Positions 24,836 to 33,605 of a stretch of DNA of 64,000 nucleotides are shown here, in pieces (position 1 is the first letter of the stretch; each line of letters opens with the position of its first letter). A program made the translations under genes and the position numbers. The notes beneath the pieces are model-generated. The model was not told the DNA's origin, searched no databases, and saw nothing but the letters and a program-made list of their open reading frames with translations. Where the stretch lies: NCBI RefSeq assembly GCF_000504165.1, contig NZ_AYSE01000004.1, positions 620,001 to 684,000 of the forward strand. Direction: 5' to 3'. This DNA is from Bacillus sp. FJAT-14578. GTDB lineage: Bacteria; Bacillota; Bacilli; Bacillales; Bacillaceae_H.

Positions 24836-24871
24836 CGAAAAAGGATGAAACCATAATGGTTCCACCCTTTT
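24836..24871. terminator. Hairpin with A/T flanks in the gap before the tRNA cluster
   Basis: GAAAAAGG and GAAACC pair with GGTTCC and CCTTTTC. It could end transcripts leaving the tRNA cluster on the minus strand. The rest of 24676-25003 shows no gene. Confidence 0.5.
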
Positions 24872-25003
24872 CATGTAGTGTTATTTGATTGTCTATGCCG
24901 CTAAACCGACTCCATCCCCAAATTCAAGCAATGTTTTAGGTTTTTAATGAGTGTCAAATCTAGCTGCTAAGAATTCAGCTCATCTGTTAGCGGCTTTTGT
25001 GGA

Positions 25004-25075
25004 TGACCCGTACGGGATTCGAACCCGTGTTACCGCCGTGAAAGGGCGGTGTCTTAACCGCTTGACCAACGGTCC
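25004..25075 (-). tRNA. tRNA-Glu (anticodon UUC)
   Basis: The minus strand gives a full cloverleaf with anticodon stem CCGCC-CTTTCAC-GGCGG (anticodon TTC) and T-loop TTCGAAT. Position 3 is A and faces G70, a mismatch in the acceptor stem where Bacillus subtilis has C-G. CCA is not encoded. It is the last gene of the minus-strand tRNA group. Confidence 0.9.
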
Positions 25076-25076
25076 G

Positions 25077-25168
25077 TGGCGGAGAGCAAGGGATTTGAAC
25101 CCTTGGGGCAGCGTTAACCGCCTACACGATTTCCAATCGTGCTCCTTCGGCCACTCGGACAGCTCTCC
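25077..25168 (-). tRNA. tRNA-Ser (anticodon GGA)
   Basis: A type II tRNA with long variable arm (about 92 bases with CCA). The anticodon stem is CACGA-TTGGAAA-TCGTG with anticodon GGA. Acceptor GGAGAGC pairs with GCTCTCC, followed by G and an encoded CCA. Confidence 0.95.
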
Positions 25169-25186
25169 ATATGGAATCATTTAAAG

Positions 25187-25260
25187 TAGCGGCGGAGGGA
25201 ATCGAACCCACGACCTCACGGGTATGAACCGTACGCTCTAGCCAGCTGAGCTACGCCGCC
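25187..25260 (-). tRNA. tRNA-Met (anticodon CAU, elongator type)
   Basis: The sequence begins GGCGGCGTAGCTCAGCTGG and its anticodon loop is TTCATAC with stem ACGGG/CCCGT-type pairing (CAT anticodon). It matches the elongator tRNA-Met of Bacillus subtilis; neither the initiator features nor the Ile-CAU pattern are present. CCA is not encoded. Confidence 0.88.
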
Positions 25261-25283
25261 GTATATGGTTTTTATAGAGTAAA

Positions 25284-25557
25284 AACACCGTGCACCCATC
25301 GTTGATACGATCACCTAAGCGTTACTTGTGCAGTTAGCTCGATCAGGCTTGTCCGCGGCACACAGAAGAATCCACTTATGGCTGCTTCCTTCCGGACCTG
25401 ACCAGGTTCATGGGTTTCTGTTGCGCAGGACCCGATTGTCAACACCACTTGCACAAGGCAGACCTTACATGAATCGTACCGTGGATGGGAATTCAACCCC
25501 GCTAAGGCGGATTGCGGGTTACAGGGCACCGCCATCTCCCCATCTAGCACGGTATGT
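25284..25557 (-). ncRNA. scr: Signal recognition particle RNA, large Bacillus type (scRNA/4.5S)
   Basis: On the minus strand the RNA starts near CCGTGCTAGATGGGGAG and ends near GGTGCACGG followed by TTTTT, the two ends being complementary. The domain IV tip is present: CAGGTCCGGAAGGAAGCAGCC after ACCTGGT, the Ffh-binding site (given here in parts). The 5' GTGCTAG...GGGGAG...TGCCCTGTA segment is the Alu-like domain found in Bacillus. It belongs to the cotranslational targeting particle with Ffh and FtsY. Confidence 0.93.
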
Positions 25558-25604
25558 ATCGTCATGTTTAGGAATATAACTCCCACTTATGCCGTCCTTC
25601 CAAT

Positions 25605-25690
25605 CTGTTTTGTGAACCCGCGGTCTCGCAGGTGGGTTTCCGCATGTCGACGTTCCTGCGATCCTCGCTTAAAGGGAGGCTTGGCATCTG
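25605..25690 (+). ncRNA. GC-rich structured segment, possible Bacillaceae-1-type RNA
   Basis: Between the SRP RNA and tRNA-Arg lies a GC-rich stretch with two small hairpins, GCG-GTCT-CGC (25620-25629) and GCG-ATCCT-CGC (25658-25668), within larger pairings (AACCC/GGGTT, CGCAGG/CCTGCG). Loops reading RUCU/RUCCU near tRNA genes recall the published Bacillaceae-1 RNA motif as I remember it. No protein frame is convincing. Family membership is unproven. Confidence 0.35.
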
Positions 25691-25789
25691 TCCACAAATA
25701 TAAGAATCCCGATAAAACAGTACGGTTCAAAACAAATAGGAATAACGTACATCGCAGGATATGTGACCAATCATTTCACTTCAATGTTT

Positions 25790-25866
<77 letters not shown>

Positions 25867-25875
25867 ATTTTAAAA

Positions 25876-25961
25876 TGGTACCGGTGGTCGGGGTCGAACC
25901 GACACTCCGTGCTGGAACACGATTTTGAGTCGTGCGCGTCTGCCAATTCCGCCACACCGGC
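25876..25961 (-). tRNA. tRNA-Leu (anticodon CAA)
   Basis: A type II tRNA starting GCCGGTGTGGCGGAATTGG. Anticodon arm CACGA-CTCAAAA-TCGTG gives CAA. The acceptor closes with CACCGGT and A, and CCA is encoded. Confidence 0.95.
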
Positions 25962-26092
25962 ATTTACAGTGTCTAGTTTCAGCTCCTACCCTTTCGGTCG
26001 TTTCACTTCTGCTATTGAAACCAAAGAGCGGTTTCTATATCAGAAGCTCCAACGCCTCTCAAGGCTGAACAGTCGCTTACACTTTTCTAAAA

Positions 26093-26177
26093 TGGTGCGG
26101 GTGAAGGGACTCGAACCCCCACGCACGAAGGCGCCAGATCCTAAGTCTGGTGCGTCTGCCAATTCCGCCACACCCGC
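26093..26177 (-). tRNA. tRNA-Leu (anticodon UAG)
   Basis: A type II tRNA starting GCGGGTGTGGCGGAATTGG. Anticodon arm CCAGA-CTTAGGA-TCTGG gives TAG. The acceptor ends CACCCGC and A, and CCA is encoded. Confidence 0.95.
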
Positions 26178-26190
26178 ATATTTTAAATGA

Positions 26191-26256
26191 TGAGCCGTAA
26201 AGAACTTGAACTTTTGATTTCAAGTCGATTGCTCTCTCTACTGAGCTGCACCAGCA
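26191..26256 (-). pseudogene. Decayed tRNA gene (Lys-like)
   Basis: The minus strand reads TGGTGCAGCTCAGTAGAGAG and later GACTTGAAATCA and GTTCAAGTTC, recalling tRNA-Lys (AGCTCAGTAGG, GACTTTTAATCA, GTTCGAGTCC). The acceptor arms no longer pair, the anticodon stem has two mismatches and the anticodon would be TGA. It is at the 5' end of the tRNA group. The following 26263-26565 region holds no gene. Confidence 0.6.
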
Positions 26257-26565
26257 ATTTCAATCAAGTTTGTTTTGCCGGCTACAGAAACTATCTTACC
26301 TGATAACTTCGCGGAAATCAACATATGCGAAGTTGGTAATTTTATCCAATTAGTGAGTGGTACTTTTTATTCAGAAAAGCTTTTTTATTATAATGAATTC
26401 TCTTCTTTTTATAAAATACTTTTTACAGAAAGTAAACGTACATTCTTTCTGCTGGATGTCGTCTTATGCGACCGGGAATCAAAGATGCGTTCTATCCCTT
26501 TGAGTTCCGGTCATCATTGAAAGTGAAAGCCTTGTTCGAGAACAGCGTTAATTACTGCTTTTTCA

Positions 26566-27231
26566 TTATGTCAAATACTTGCTTCCTTCACGGATGCTCA
26601 GCTTCGGCAGTTCGTTTTCTTCTATAAACCGTTTAACCGAATCTGGATTGGTCTTCGAGTATTCCCTTAAAGCCCACCCTATCGCCTTTTGAATGAAAAA
26701 CTCCTTGCTGTGTGCGTTTTGTTTTATGTATCGATACAAACGTGCTTCATCTGTTTCTTTTTTATATTTCAGTTGAAAAAGGATCGCCGACCTTTGAAAC
26801 CATAATTTGTCTCCATACGCCCATCCTTCTATCGTTTCTGAAATCACCTCGGGAGAATCCTTCGCAATTTTTCCAACAGGCTTCGGAGCCAACATATCAA
26901 CTGTGTCCCACCATGATTTTGTTGTAATTAACGTTTCCATAAGCGGAAGATGTTCTTTTCCAAGCTTCTTTAAAGATTTTTCTATATAGTCCAGGGCGGC
27001 ATACTGATACTCCCGCTCGTCTTTCTCCCATAACGCCAAAACAAAGTCTGGTTGAAAAGGCTTTGTCAACATGCCGTTCTCTTTAAGGAACTTATTCATC
27101 AATTCTCTTCTTACAGGAGCTTTTATGCCGAGAAAAGGGAAATGGTCTTTCATATACTTTTTCATTGGAACCGCTTGTTCTTCGTTGCGGTTCGCTTCAA
27201 ATAACATCTCTAGTTGATTTAAGTAGTTCAA
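26566..27231 (-). CDS. alkD: DNA alkylation repair protein (AlkD-like HEAT-repeat glycosylase)
   Basis: This 221-residue all-helical protein matches the AlkC/AlkD DNA glycosylase family, which removes N3- and N7-alkylated purines. Typical segments are YMKDHFPFLGIKAPVRRELM (about residues 25-44), EREYQYAALDYIEKSLK, TKSWWDTVDMLAPKPVG (catalytic Trp-Asp region) and FFIQKAIGWALREYSKTNP. A TTG start at 27231 follows AAAGGAGAC. It lies 24 bases after the last gene of the MoxR-VWA operon on the same strand and could be read through from it; a functional link is not known. Confidence 0.92.
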   Translation of the reverse strand: MNYLNQLEMLFEANRNEEQAVPMKKYMKDHFPFLGIKAPVRRELMNKFLKENGMLTKPFQPDFVLALWEKDEREYQYAALDYIEKSLKKLGKEHLPLMETLITTKSWWDTVDMLAPKPVGKIAKDSPEVISETIEGWAYGDKLWFQRSAILFQLKYKKETDEARLYRYIKQNAHSKEFFIQKAIGWALREYSKTNPDSVKRFIEENELPKLSIREGSKYLT

Positions 27232-27254
27232 CTTCTTGTCTCCTTTATTTTTAT

Positions 27255-27533
27255 CTATAAGTGCAGCATGTCAATCCGGACAACCTGAATATATTGTTGC
27301 AGCTTGCAAAATGCCTCTGTCAATCTGCTCGTTTCTTCTTCATGCAGAAAACGCGCTTTATTCCGCTCTTCCTCCATGATGAGCAACTGTGTAACAGCAT
27401 AAGAAAGGCCGTATCGTTCACATTCTTGCTTCATTTCCTGGAAGAAAGACGGAGGCAAAGTACTTGCCCCGGAAATCAAGAGCTCATCTAAAAGCTGTTC
27501 TAATTCATCAATAACGCGCAGAATTTCGATCAT
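27255..27533 (-). CDS. Small helical protein, last gene of the MoxR-VWA operon, function unknown
   Basis: This 92-residue protein is rich in Glu and Leu and seems fully helical (ILRVIDELEQLLDELL, then FQEMKQECERYGLSYAVTQLL and a final long helix). The ATG at 27533 follows AAGGGGG by eight bases; a longer frame from 27551 lacks this spacing. Its start lies inside the last 26 bases of the SWIM gene, so the two are translationally coupled. I know no family for it. It may be an accessory subunit of the system. Confidence 0.7.
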   Translation of the reverse strand: MIEILRVIDELEQLLDELLISGASTLPPSFFQEMKQECERYGLSYAVTQLLIMEEERNKARFLHEEETSRLTEAFCKLQQYIQVVRIDMLHL

Positions 27534-29145
27534 ACGTGGTTCCCCCTTCATTAAGGGTAATGTTCAATATTTCTCCAGTTTCTGTATATAATACAATTGG
27601 TGCAACAACCAGCATTCCACGCTCCTGATAAGGATGAACAAGGAGACGCTTTACTTCTGGAGAATTCATATATATTTTGACAAGTTGGATCAGGCGCTCA
27701 TTTTCAGGTCGTTTCATCAGCTGCAGATGAAGCGTTTCACCGGTTTTATCGATGAGCGGGAGAATCCATTTTTGTTGCTGTTCATGAAGAAACCACTCCC
27801 CGGTTTCCGCCGCTTCTATACAGAATACGGCCTGTTTCCTGGCCGCTGACTCATGTCGCTTTACTTTTTCAAGCAAATCCATCCACGAATTGAGAAAAAG
27901 AGAATGCCACTCTCCTACATTTGTGTTTCCGTCTATTTCCCCTAGCGTGTGAGAACTCGAGGACAATTGAAAATCACCATTCAGTTTCGCATCCTTCAAG
28001 CAAAGGATGGAGCGGGATAATTCGAAACCGCTCCCGGCTAGTCCCCACGGTGCCTGCTTCTCATGAAGCATGTCAGACGTCGTATTGATACCTTCATAAA
28101 ACAGAGGGCGCGATTGTGTATACGTGATCCACTTCTCCTGCTTTTGATGATAGAAATAATAGGTTACACCAACATAACCGGACTTCGTTTGCCAGCCGGC
28201 CGCACCGAAGCTATACAACCTGAGCGGCGGAACTTCATAATAGTCGGAACGATAGGTGCTTTCTTGCAGACGATGCCGCTCCAGCAACAAAAGCTGTTCA
28301 TAAATCGCGGATAAGGTTTGGCGATAGGACGCCGCTTGAAAAGATGCATGCTTTTTCCTGTAAAGCCCAATATCTGCCGCCAACTTACGGAATAAATTTT
28401 CTAATTTTGCCAATCTCAAAGACCGTGCTTGTACAGAAAGTTGTTCCAGTTCATGCACCGTGCTTTCCGTTATCCGGGATAACCCAAGGTGAACAATTCG
28501 CTCGATCGCCTCTTTAAAAGCGGCCAGCTTTTTGGAAGCAATCACAATAGGGTGTTTTTTTTCTGTTTCATGCGAGACCCCTTTCTCCTTTTGATATACA
28601 TAGACTGCTTCGGCCTTATGGCGACATATTCCGTTCGCTTTGCACGTACAGATCGAGTCCGCTGCCGATTCAGCTGCCAAAAACCGGACCATCGTATTCT
28701 CTTCTGGAAAAGAAACCACCAAGACTGCCCCTTCTTCAAAAATGGGGTTGAGCTGGAATTGCTGGCGGAAGAGGATTTCCTCCCACACTTTTTCAGAAAC
28801 GATACTGCGCACATCTAGATTCAATAAGGAGGAAAAATCAGAATTCGTCATTTGTGTTTCGCCTTCAAGCGTCTCCTTAGCGGCTAACAGCGCCATGACG
28901 ACATGCTTGCAAACGGTACGGGCGCCACATGTACAGGAGTAGCTGCGAATATCCCCTGTAAACGTGACAGCCGTTCCATCCTCAAGTTGTATTTGTGCCA
29001 AGTCCTCTTCCAAATTGATCTGGACGTTCGACGCTGCTGTCAAATCTTTTACCGCTCTCTTGTACGTTCCTTTGTTCGACATCGCCGTCAAATACGTTTC
29101 GTCGATAGAAGGAAGAATCGCTAGGAAATGATGGCTGCGATCCAT
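27508..29145 (-). CDS. SWIM zinc-finger protein with two SWIM motifs (YehQ-like)
   Basis: This 545-residue protein has two SWIM zinc fingers of the form CxCx5CxH: C71-C73-C79-H81 (SCTCGARTVCKHVVM) and C166-C168-C174-H176 (ICTCKANGICRHKAE). SWIM motifs bind DNA or protein. The rest has helical and beta segments without known enzyme motifs. It fits YehQ of E. coli by content and by its place after the VWA gene, though the second motif may be peculiar to this lineage. GGGAGGT precedes the ATG at 29145, which lies inside the end of the VWA gene (25-base overlap). Confidence 0.82.
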   Translation of the reverse strand: MDRSHHFLAILPSIDETYLTAMSNKGTYKRAVKDLTAASNVQINLEEDLAQIQLEDGTAVTFTGDIRSYSCTCGARTVCKHVVMALLAAKETLEGETQMTNSDFSSLLNLDVRSIVSEKVWEEILFRQQFQLNPIFEEGAVLVVSFPEENTMVRFLAAESAADSICTCKANGICRHKAEAVYVYQKEKGVSHETEKKHPIVIASKKLAAFKEAIERIVHLGLSRITESTVHELEQLSVQARSLRLAKLENLFRKLAADIGLYRKKHASFQAASYRQTLSAIYEQLLLLERHRLQESTYRSDYYEVPPLRLYSFGAAGWQTKSGYVGVTYYFYHQKQEKWITYTQSRPLFYEGINTTSDMLHEKQAPWGLAGSGFELSRSILCLKDAKLNGDFQLSSSSHTLGEIDGNTNVGEWHSLFLNSWMDLLEKVKRHESAARKQAVFCIEAAETGEWFLHEQQQKWILPLIDKTGETLHLQLMKRPENERLIQLVKIYMNSPEVKRLLVHPYQERGMLVVAPIVLYTETGEILNITLNEGGTTYDRNSARY

Positions 29146-30227
29146 TGTGCTAACCTCCCAGGTGTCAGCGCTGCGACATGAGCTCCGAGCGCCGCCATTT
29201 TCTTGGCAGCTTGTTTATCATAAAAAGGCTGTGCCTCCGGATCAAGGGACGTGAGCACCATAAGTTTTGCCCCCGACTCTACGATATTCATCGCTTCCCG
29301 ATACATTTCCGCATAACTGCCTCCCTCATATAAATCCGTTACAAGAACGACAATCGTTTGGTGCGGTGCTTCCATCTTGTCCGCTGCATGGCGAAGTGCC
29401 TGAGCGATATAGGTTCCGCCTCCAAGCTGTACACTCATAAGCGTTTCAACCGGATCATCGATGCGGTCCGTCAAATCGACAACAGATGTATCAAAGATGA
29501 ATAAATCAGTCTTAAGTGTTGGCAAACTAGCGAAAATACCGGCCATCACCGCACTGTGAATGACTGAATCCAGCATGCTTCCACTCTCGTCCACGGCAAG
29601 AATGACCCTCCACGGGTTGACGTGTCTTGTTGCCGCATAAAAATACGGCTTTTCAATGCGGAGCATATTGGCTTCCAGGTCATAATGCCTCATGTTTTTG
29701 CGAATCGTTTTCTTGAAGTCAAAGTTGCGCATGACGCGGATATGACTGGAACGATTGCGGTCCAGTTTGCCGCTTAAAGCTGGCTTTATTTCCTGCTCTA
29801 ACGTGCGCCGCAGCTCCTCGGCTACGGTTGCAACGATACGTTTGGCTGTGTCCAGCACTTCCTGCTTTATATGGCTCTTAAACTGTAAAATGCATTTTAG
29901 CAAATTTATATTCGGTTCCATCTTTTCAAGTGTTTGTTTATCCTTCAGCAAAGCGGTCAATTCGTACTTTTCAAGCGCATGTTTTTCCATGAGTTCAATC
30001 GTTTCTCTCGGAAACAGCTCACGTACTTTGGAAATCCAGGAAGGCACTGTCAGTTGCGACGGATCGAGGGAACCTCCGCGCTCTTCTCCCCGCTCCCGTT
30101 CGTACAAAAATTCCAATACCTCGTCCATTTCCCGATATGCAGGGTTCTCTTCCTGGAACGCTAATTGGTCATCGGCATATTTTCCAAGCACGAGGCGCCA
30201 CCGATTTAATGAAATGTTACTGTCCAT
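29121..30227 (-). CDS. VWA domain protein of the MoxR-VWA system (YehP/CoxE-like)
   Basis: This 368-residue protein has a helical N-terminal half and a von Willebrand A domain from about residue 205. The MIDAS metal site is complete: AVDESGSM (D213, S215, S217), GGGTYIAQAL (T272) and LVTDLYEGG. VWA partners of MoxR ATPases act as adaptors for metal-dependent binding of a target, as in chelatases and CoxDE. The start overlaps the DUF5682 gene by 11 bases and the end overlaps the SWIM gene by 25. Order and domains match YehP of E. coli. Confidence 0.88.
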   Translation of the reverse strand: MDSNISLNRWRLVLGKYADDQLAFQEENPAYREMDEVLEFLYERERGEERGGSLDPSQLTVPSWISKVRELFPRETIELMEKHALEKYELTALLKDKQTLEKMEPNINLLKCILQFKSHIKQEVLDTAKRIVATVAEELRRTLEQEIKPALSGKLDRNRSSHIRVMRNFDFKKTIRKNMRHYDLEANMLRIEKPYFYAATRHVNPWRVILAVDESGSMLDSVIHSAVMAGIFASLPTLKTDLFIFDTSVVDLTDRIDDPVETLMSVQLGGGTYIAQALRHAADKMEAPHQTIVVLVTDLYEGGSYAEMYREAMNIVESGAKLMVLTSLDPEAQPFYDKQAAKKMAALGAHVAALTPGRLAQWIAAIIS

Positions 30228-32520
30228 CTTCCAACCCTCGTCTCGTCAAAATCTCCTGTGCTCTCTTATCCAATCCAATAGCATATGCGAGCACCTCTTC
30301 CGCAACGGCTTCTTCTTTTACCGCTTCTTCCGTTGTGTCATATATTCGGGCGATCTGTCTTGCCATTTTGTCAACTTCAAGCGGGGTGAATTGACTGAAT
30401 AAAAGCCGCATGTACGGCAGTATCTGCAGGAATGTCTCTTCATCAAGCTCTTGCAGTACATGAGAAAGTCCGTTCAGCAGCGGCTCGTTGTAAAGAAAAA
30501 TATCTTTGGCAGCGTTAAACAAACCGATCAAGAATAACGGAGCTTGTTTTTGCATCTCGCCGCTTCCGTAAAAATATCCTTCTGCTACCCGAATGATATC
30601 GTCAATGTTCCTCTTGTCAACAGAAGTGAGAAGCCCTAACACTGCCCCCTCCACCTGGCTGTCCTGTTTCTCCTTTTGCAAATAAAGCTCCAGCACGTCG
30701 ATGAAATGCCCATCTGCTGGCTGCAATGTGTACAAGTCGATAAGTTTTTCCACGATGATGCCCGGCTCTCCGCCGTGCAAGACAGAGAATAAGGAAAGTG
30801 CTTTATGGCGGGCATGCTCCGCCTGATAATCAGCTTTCTCCATTTGTGACAAATAGTATGCACAGTCTGTCATGGATACGAAGCCTCCATCCTTTTGGAT
30901 TGCCTCGTCCACTAAAGGCTCATAGACGGAAAAATCAGAAAACACCCCGCTCCAATAGGCTTCCGTCAATAATAGAGCGATTTCTCCGGCATGGCCTTTT
31001 GCCTTTTGTAGCTTGGTCCGCAACATTTCCTGTGCGGCTTCTTCCAGTGTTCCGCCATATACGGACAAATCAATGAGTGCACTTTCCACTTGTGCCGAGA
31101 AACGATATCTCCATGCTTCTCTCATCAGATGAATGTTTTGTTTTCGTGCGAAATTTGGTCCGCGCAGCTTTTCGCAAAACGGGATTTCTAAAAAAGCAAG
31201 ACGATGGAAGAATTGGCTTAAACGCTGATTCCGTTCTTTCTTATATATATCCAAAATCATTTCATGCGGGACGGTAGAGCGGACAGGAAGGCGAAAAGAC
31301 CGTGCAAGCGCGCGAAAATCGTGCACGAGCGGCGGGACATCCGCTTCTGCCGGAAGCTTGCCTCGTTTCGTTCCTTGAAGGCTTATGTGCAGTTGTGCCA
31401 ACGATTTGTCTGAAGATGACAGCTCTCCTTTTACAAACGTGCTTTGCACTGAATCCATCAGCTCATACAATCCCGGCTGCATTTTCCCCCGAAGCCGTGC
31501 AAGCTCCCGGATCATTCTGGCAGCTTCGATCTCATCTGCCATGGAGATGCCTTCTTTTTTCAGCTGCCTGGCGACTTTTAGCATAAATTGTTCGGCTGCC
31601 ATGCCGTTGCGGTTCTCCCATATGTATTGATAAAAAGCGGGTGCCGGCATGCCGCTCTCATAGCCGCTCGCCTGATCGCTTTCTGAAAAGGAATAGGGCA
31701 TGAGATAGGTGTTCGAATATGCCGCAGACAACGGACCCTTAGAATGTGTTTTCTTTTTTCCTTCCAATTCAAGAAGACCCTTCACGTGAAAGCCTCCTGT
31801 GATCACAAGTACCTTCCTATACATTTTGCTCGCTTTTTCAATTTCCTTAGCCATATGTATCTCCCGCGCTGCACAGCCGTCCTCTTCCAGCATCTTCTCT
31901 GTATAATCGGTACGTATGTAATAGCAGTAATCGAAAAGCTGTCGGATAAATTCCTCGCTTGTCATCTCGAAGCCTTGCAGTTCAAAATATTTCTCCCAAA
32001 ATTCATGGAAGCTTCGGCAGCCTGTTCGTTCAGAAAGCATCCGGACATATTGACTATACCGAAAGTATTGCTCATTGCGATTCACTTGTTCTGTCTTTCT
32101 CGTGACAAATAAGTAGTCTTTATAAGGAAGATCAATGAACGCAGCAGGTATGTTGCGGGCGGCTCCCTCTCGAAGCGCAACTAATTCCGGCGAATAGTCG
32201 AGAAACGGATAATACGCACGGTATTTTCCGTAATCGCCTTTTTCAAGCACATCGCTTTTATCGTCATAGCTGCAATATAGACAAATCGGAGCGACACTGC
32301 CCTCGCTTACGATATGTGGGATAAGAGGGCTGCAATCAGCCGGGCCCTCAATCAGAATAATATCTGGTTTATAGTGTTCAATCGTCTTCTGTACATGAAA
32401 AGAGCATGCGAGACTATGGTGGCGAATGGGAACATACACAACATTGCGACTTAAATCATAAGCCTTCTGGAACAAGGAGCTTACTTCAGCTGTTTGCGCG
32501 CTTCGAAAAATGCCTGCCAT
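30217..32520 (-). CDS. DUF5682 family protein (YehM-like)
   Basis: This 767-residue protein begins with a TraB/ChaN-like module: VVYVPIRHHSLACSFHV (about residues 28-44), PDIILIEGPADCSPLI, and later VLVITGGFHVKGLLELEG (about 245), the DUF5682 signature. The C-terminal half is helical, perhaps repeat-like. Its biochemical function is unknown; TraB-like folds have been linked to peptidase or hydrolase activity. AGGAGGGG precedes the ATG, which lies 40 bases inside the end of the MoxR gene. The position between MoxR and VWA genes equals that of YehM in E. coli. Confidence 0.85.
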   Translation of the reverse strand: MAGIFRSAQTAEVSSLFQKAYDLSRNVVYVPIRHHSLACSFHVQKTIEHYKPDIILIEGPADCSPLIPHIVSEGSVAPICLYCSYDDKSDVLEKGDYGKYRAYYPFLDYSPELVALREGAARNIPAAFIDLPYKDYLFVTRKTEQVNRNEQYFRYSQYVRMLSERTGCRSFHEFWEKYFELQGFEMTSEEFIRQLFDYCYYIRTDYTEKMLEEDGCAAREIHMAKEIEKASKMYRKVLVITGGFHVKGLLELEGKKKTHSKGPLSAAYSNTYLMPYSFSESDQASGYESGMPAPAFYQYIWENRNGMAAEQFMLKVARQLKKEGISMADEIEAARMIRELARLRGKMQPGLYELMDSVQSTFVKGELSSSDKSLAQLHISLQGTKRGKLPAEADVPPLVHDFRALARSFRLPVRSTVPHEMILDIYKKERNQRLSQFFHRLAFLEIPFCEKLRGPNFARKQNIHLMREAWRYRFSAQVESALIDLSVYGGTLEEAAQEMLRTKLQKAKGHAGEIALLLTEAYWSGVFSDFSVYEPLVDEAIQKDGGFVSMTDCAYYLSQMEKADYQAEHARHKALSLFSVLHGGEPGIIVEKLIDLYTLQPADGHFIDVLELYLQKEKQDSQVEGAVLGLLTSVDKRNIDDIIRVAEGYFYGSGEMQKQAPLFLIGLFNAAKDIFLYNEPLLNGLSHVLQELDEETFLQILPYMRLLFSQFTPLEVDKMARQIARIYDTTEEAVKEEAVAEEVLAYAIGLDKRAQEILTRRGLEDGQ

Positions 32521-33590
32521 GCGTCCCCTCCTGTTTGGCTTCGCTGTTTGACGATGCTTCTGAAGTAACTGCGCAGCTTTTCTAAATCATCTCTGTTCTC
32601 TTTGGCAATCGTTCCCGCCAAGTACCGGACAAGTGCTTCCATTTTCACCTGTCCGCTCCCGTAATAATAAGCATCCATGGCACTTTGATAATAAACCGAT
32701 ACAGCTTCTGCAGTACTCATAACGGAAGAAGGCTGATCAATGCGTTTCCCCTCTGCCGTCGCTCCTTCCCGAAGTTCATGAAAAGCGGTCGCCAGCAGTT
32801 CGACAATCGTTCGGTCCACTTCTACTAGTGTCACTCCGGAATCTTGCAGCAATCGGGTGACCTGCGACTCGATGATTTCAGCTTCGAGTTTTACATCTTT
32901 GATTGGGTGTACGGTTTCAAAATTAAAACGGCGCTTCAACGCACTGCTCATTTCATTGACCCCGCGGTCACGCGTGTTGGCGGTGGCAATGATATTGAAT
33001 CCGGGTTTGGCTGCAAGAATCCCCTGTTCACCAAATTCCGGAATGTTCAGCACCTTATCGCTCAAGACGCTGATCAAGGAATCCTGCACTTCCTGCGGGC
33101 AGCGCGTCAGCTCCTCGAATCGAGTGAAGATGCCTTGTTCCATACCCACAAAAAGCGGGCCGGGTACAAGCGCCTCTCTGACGGGTCCTTTCGCCAAAAG
33201 AAGCGCATAGTTCCAGGAATATTTAATCGTATCTTCTGTCGTCGCTGCCGTTCCTTGCACCGTGTTGCGGCTGTTTCTGCAGATGGCGGCAGAAAGCAGC
33301 TCACTCAGCATCGTTTTTGCCGTTCCAGGCTCTCCAATTAAAAGCAGTCCACGATTTCCTGCCAATGTAACAATAGTCCGTTCCACAAGCGGATCATCCC
33401 CGTAAAATTTACGGCTGATGGTTACTTCTCTTCCTTGCCAAAGGAGCGGCTCCTCCTGTCCGAGGATAAATGCTCGAACGGCTCGCGGCGATAACCGCCA
33501 GTTGGGAGGTTTCGGAAACGAATCATTCGCTTCCAGGGCATTCAGTTCCACTTCATATAACTCTTCCATCAATGGCTTAATCGACTGCAT
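32481..33590 (-). CDS. MoxR-type AAA+ ATPase (YehL-like)
   Basis: This 369-residue AAA+ protein has Walker A GEPGTAKT (residues 86-93), a Walker B region with GIFTRFEELTRCP (about 153-165), sensor 1 IIATANTRDRGVNEM and an Arg finger region LKRRFNFE. It should remodel protein complexes with the VWA partner. The DE pair of the usual MoxR Walker B (ADEINR) is replaced by FEEL, as in the YehL-type group as far as I can judge. AAAGGAA lies seven bases before the ATG, 15 bases after the DUF4132 gene. Confidence 0.9.
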   Translation of the reverse strand: MQSIKPLMEELYEVELNALEANDSFPKPPNWRLSPRAVRAFILGQEEPLLWQGREVTISRKFYGDDPLVERTIVTLAGNRGLLLIGEPGTAKTMLSELLSAAICRNSRNTVQGTAATTEDTIKYSWNYALLLAKGPVREALVPGPLFVGMEQGIFTRFEELTRCPQEVQDSLISVLSDKVLNIPEFGEQGILAAKPGFNIIATANTRDRGVNEMSSALKRRFNFETVHPIKDVKLEAEIIESQVTRLLQDSGVTLVEVDRTIVELLATAFHELREGATAEGKRIDQPSSVMSTAEAVSVYYQSAMDAYYYGSGQVKMEALVRYLAGTIAKENRDDLEKLRSYFRSIVKQRSQTGGDAWQAFFEARKQLK

Positions 33591-33605
33591 ATCCCAATTC
33601 CTTTC

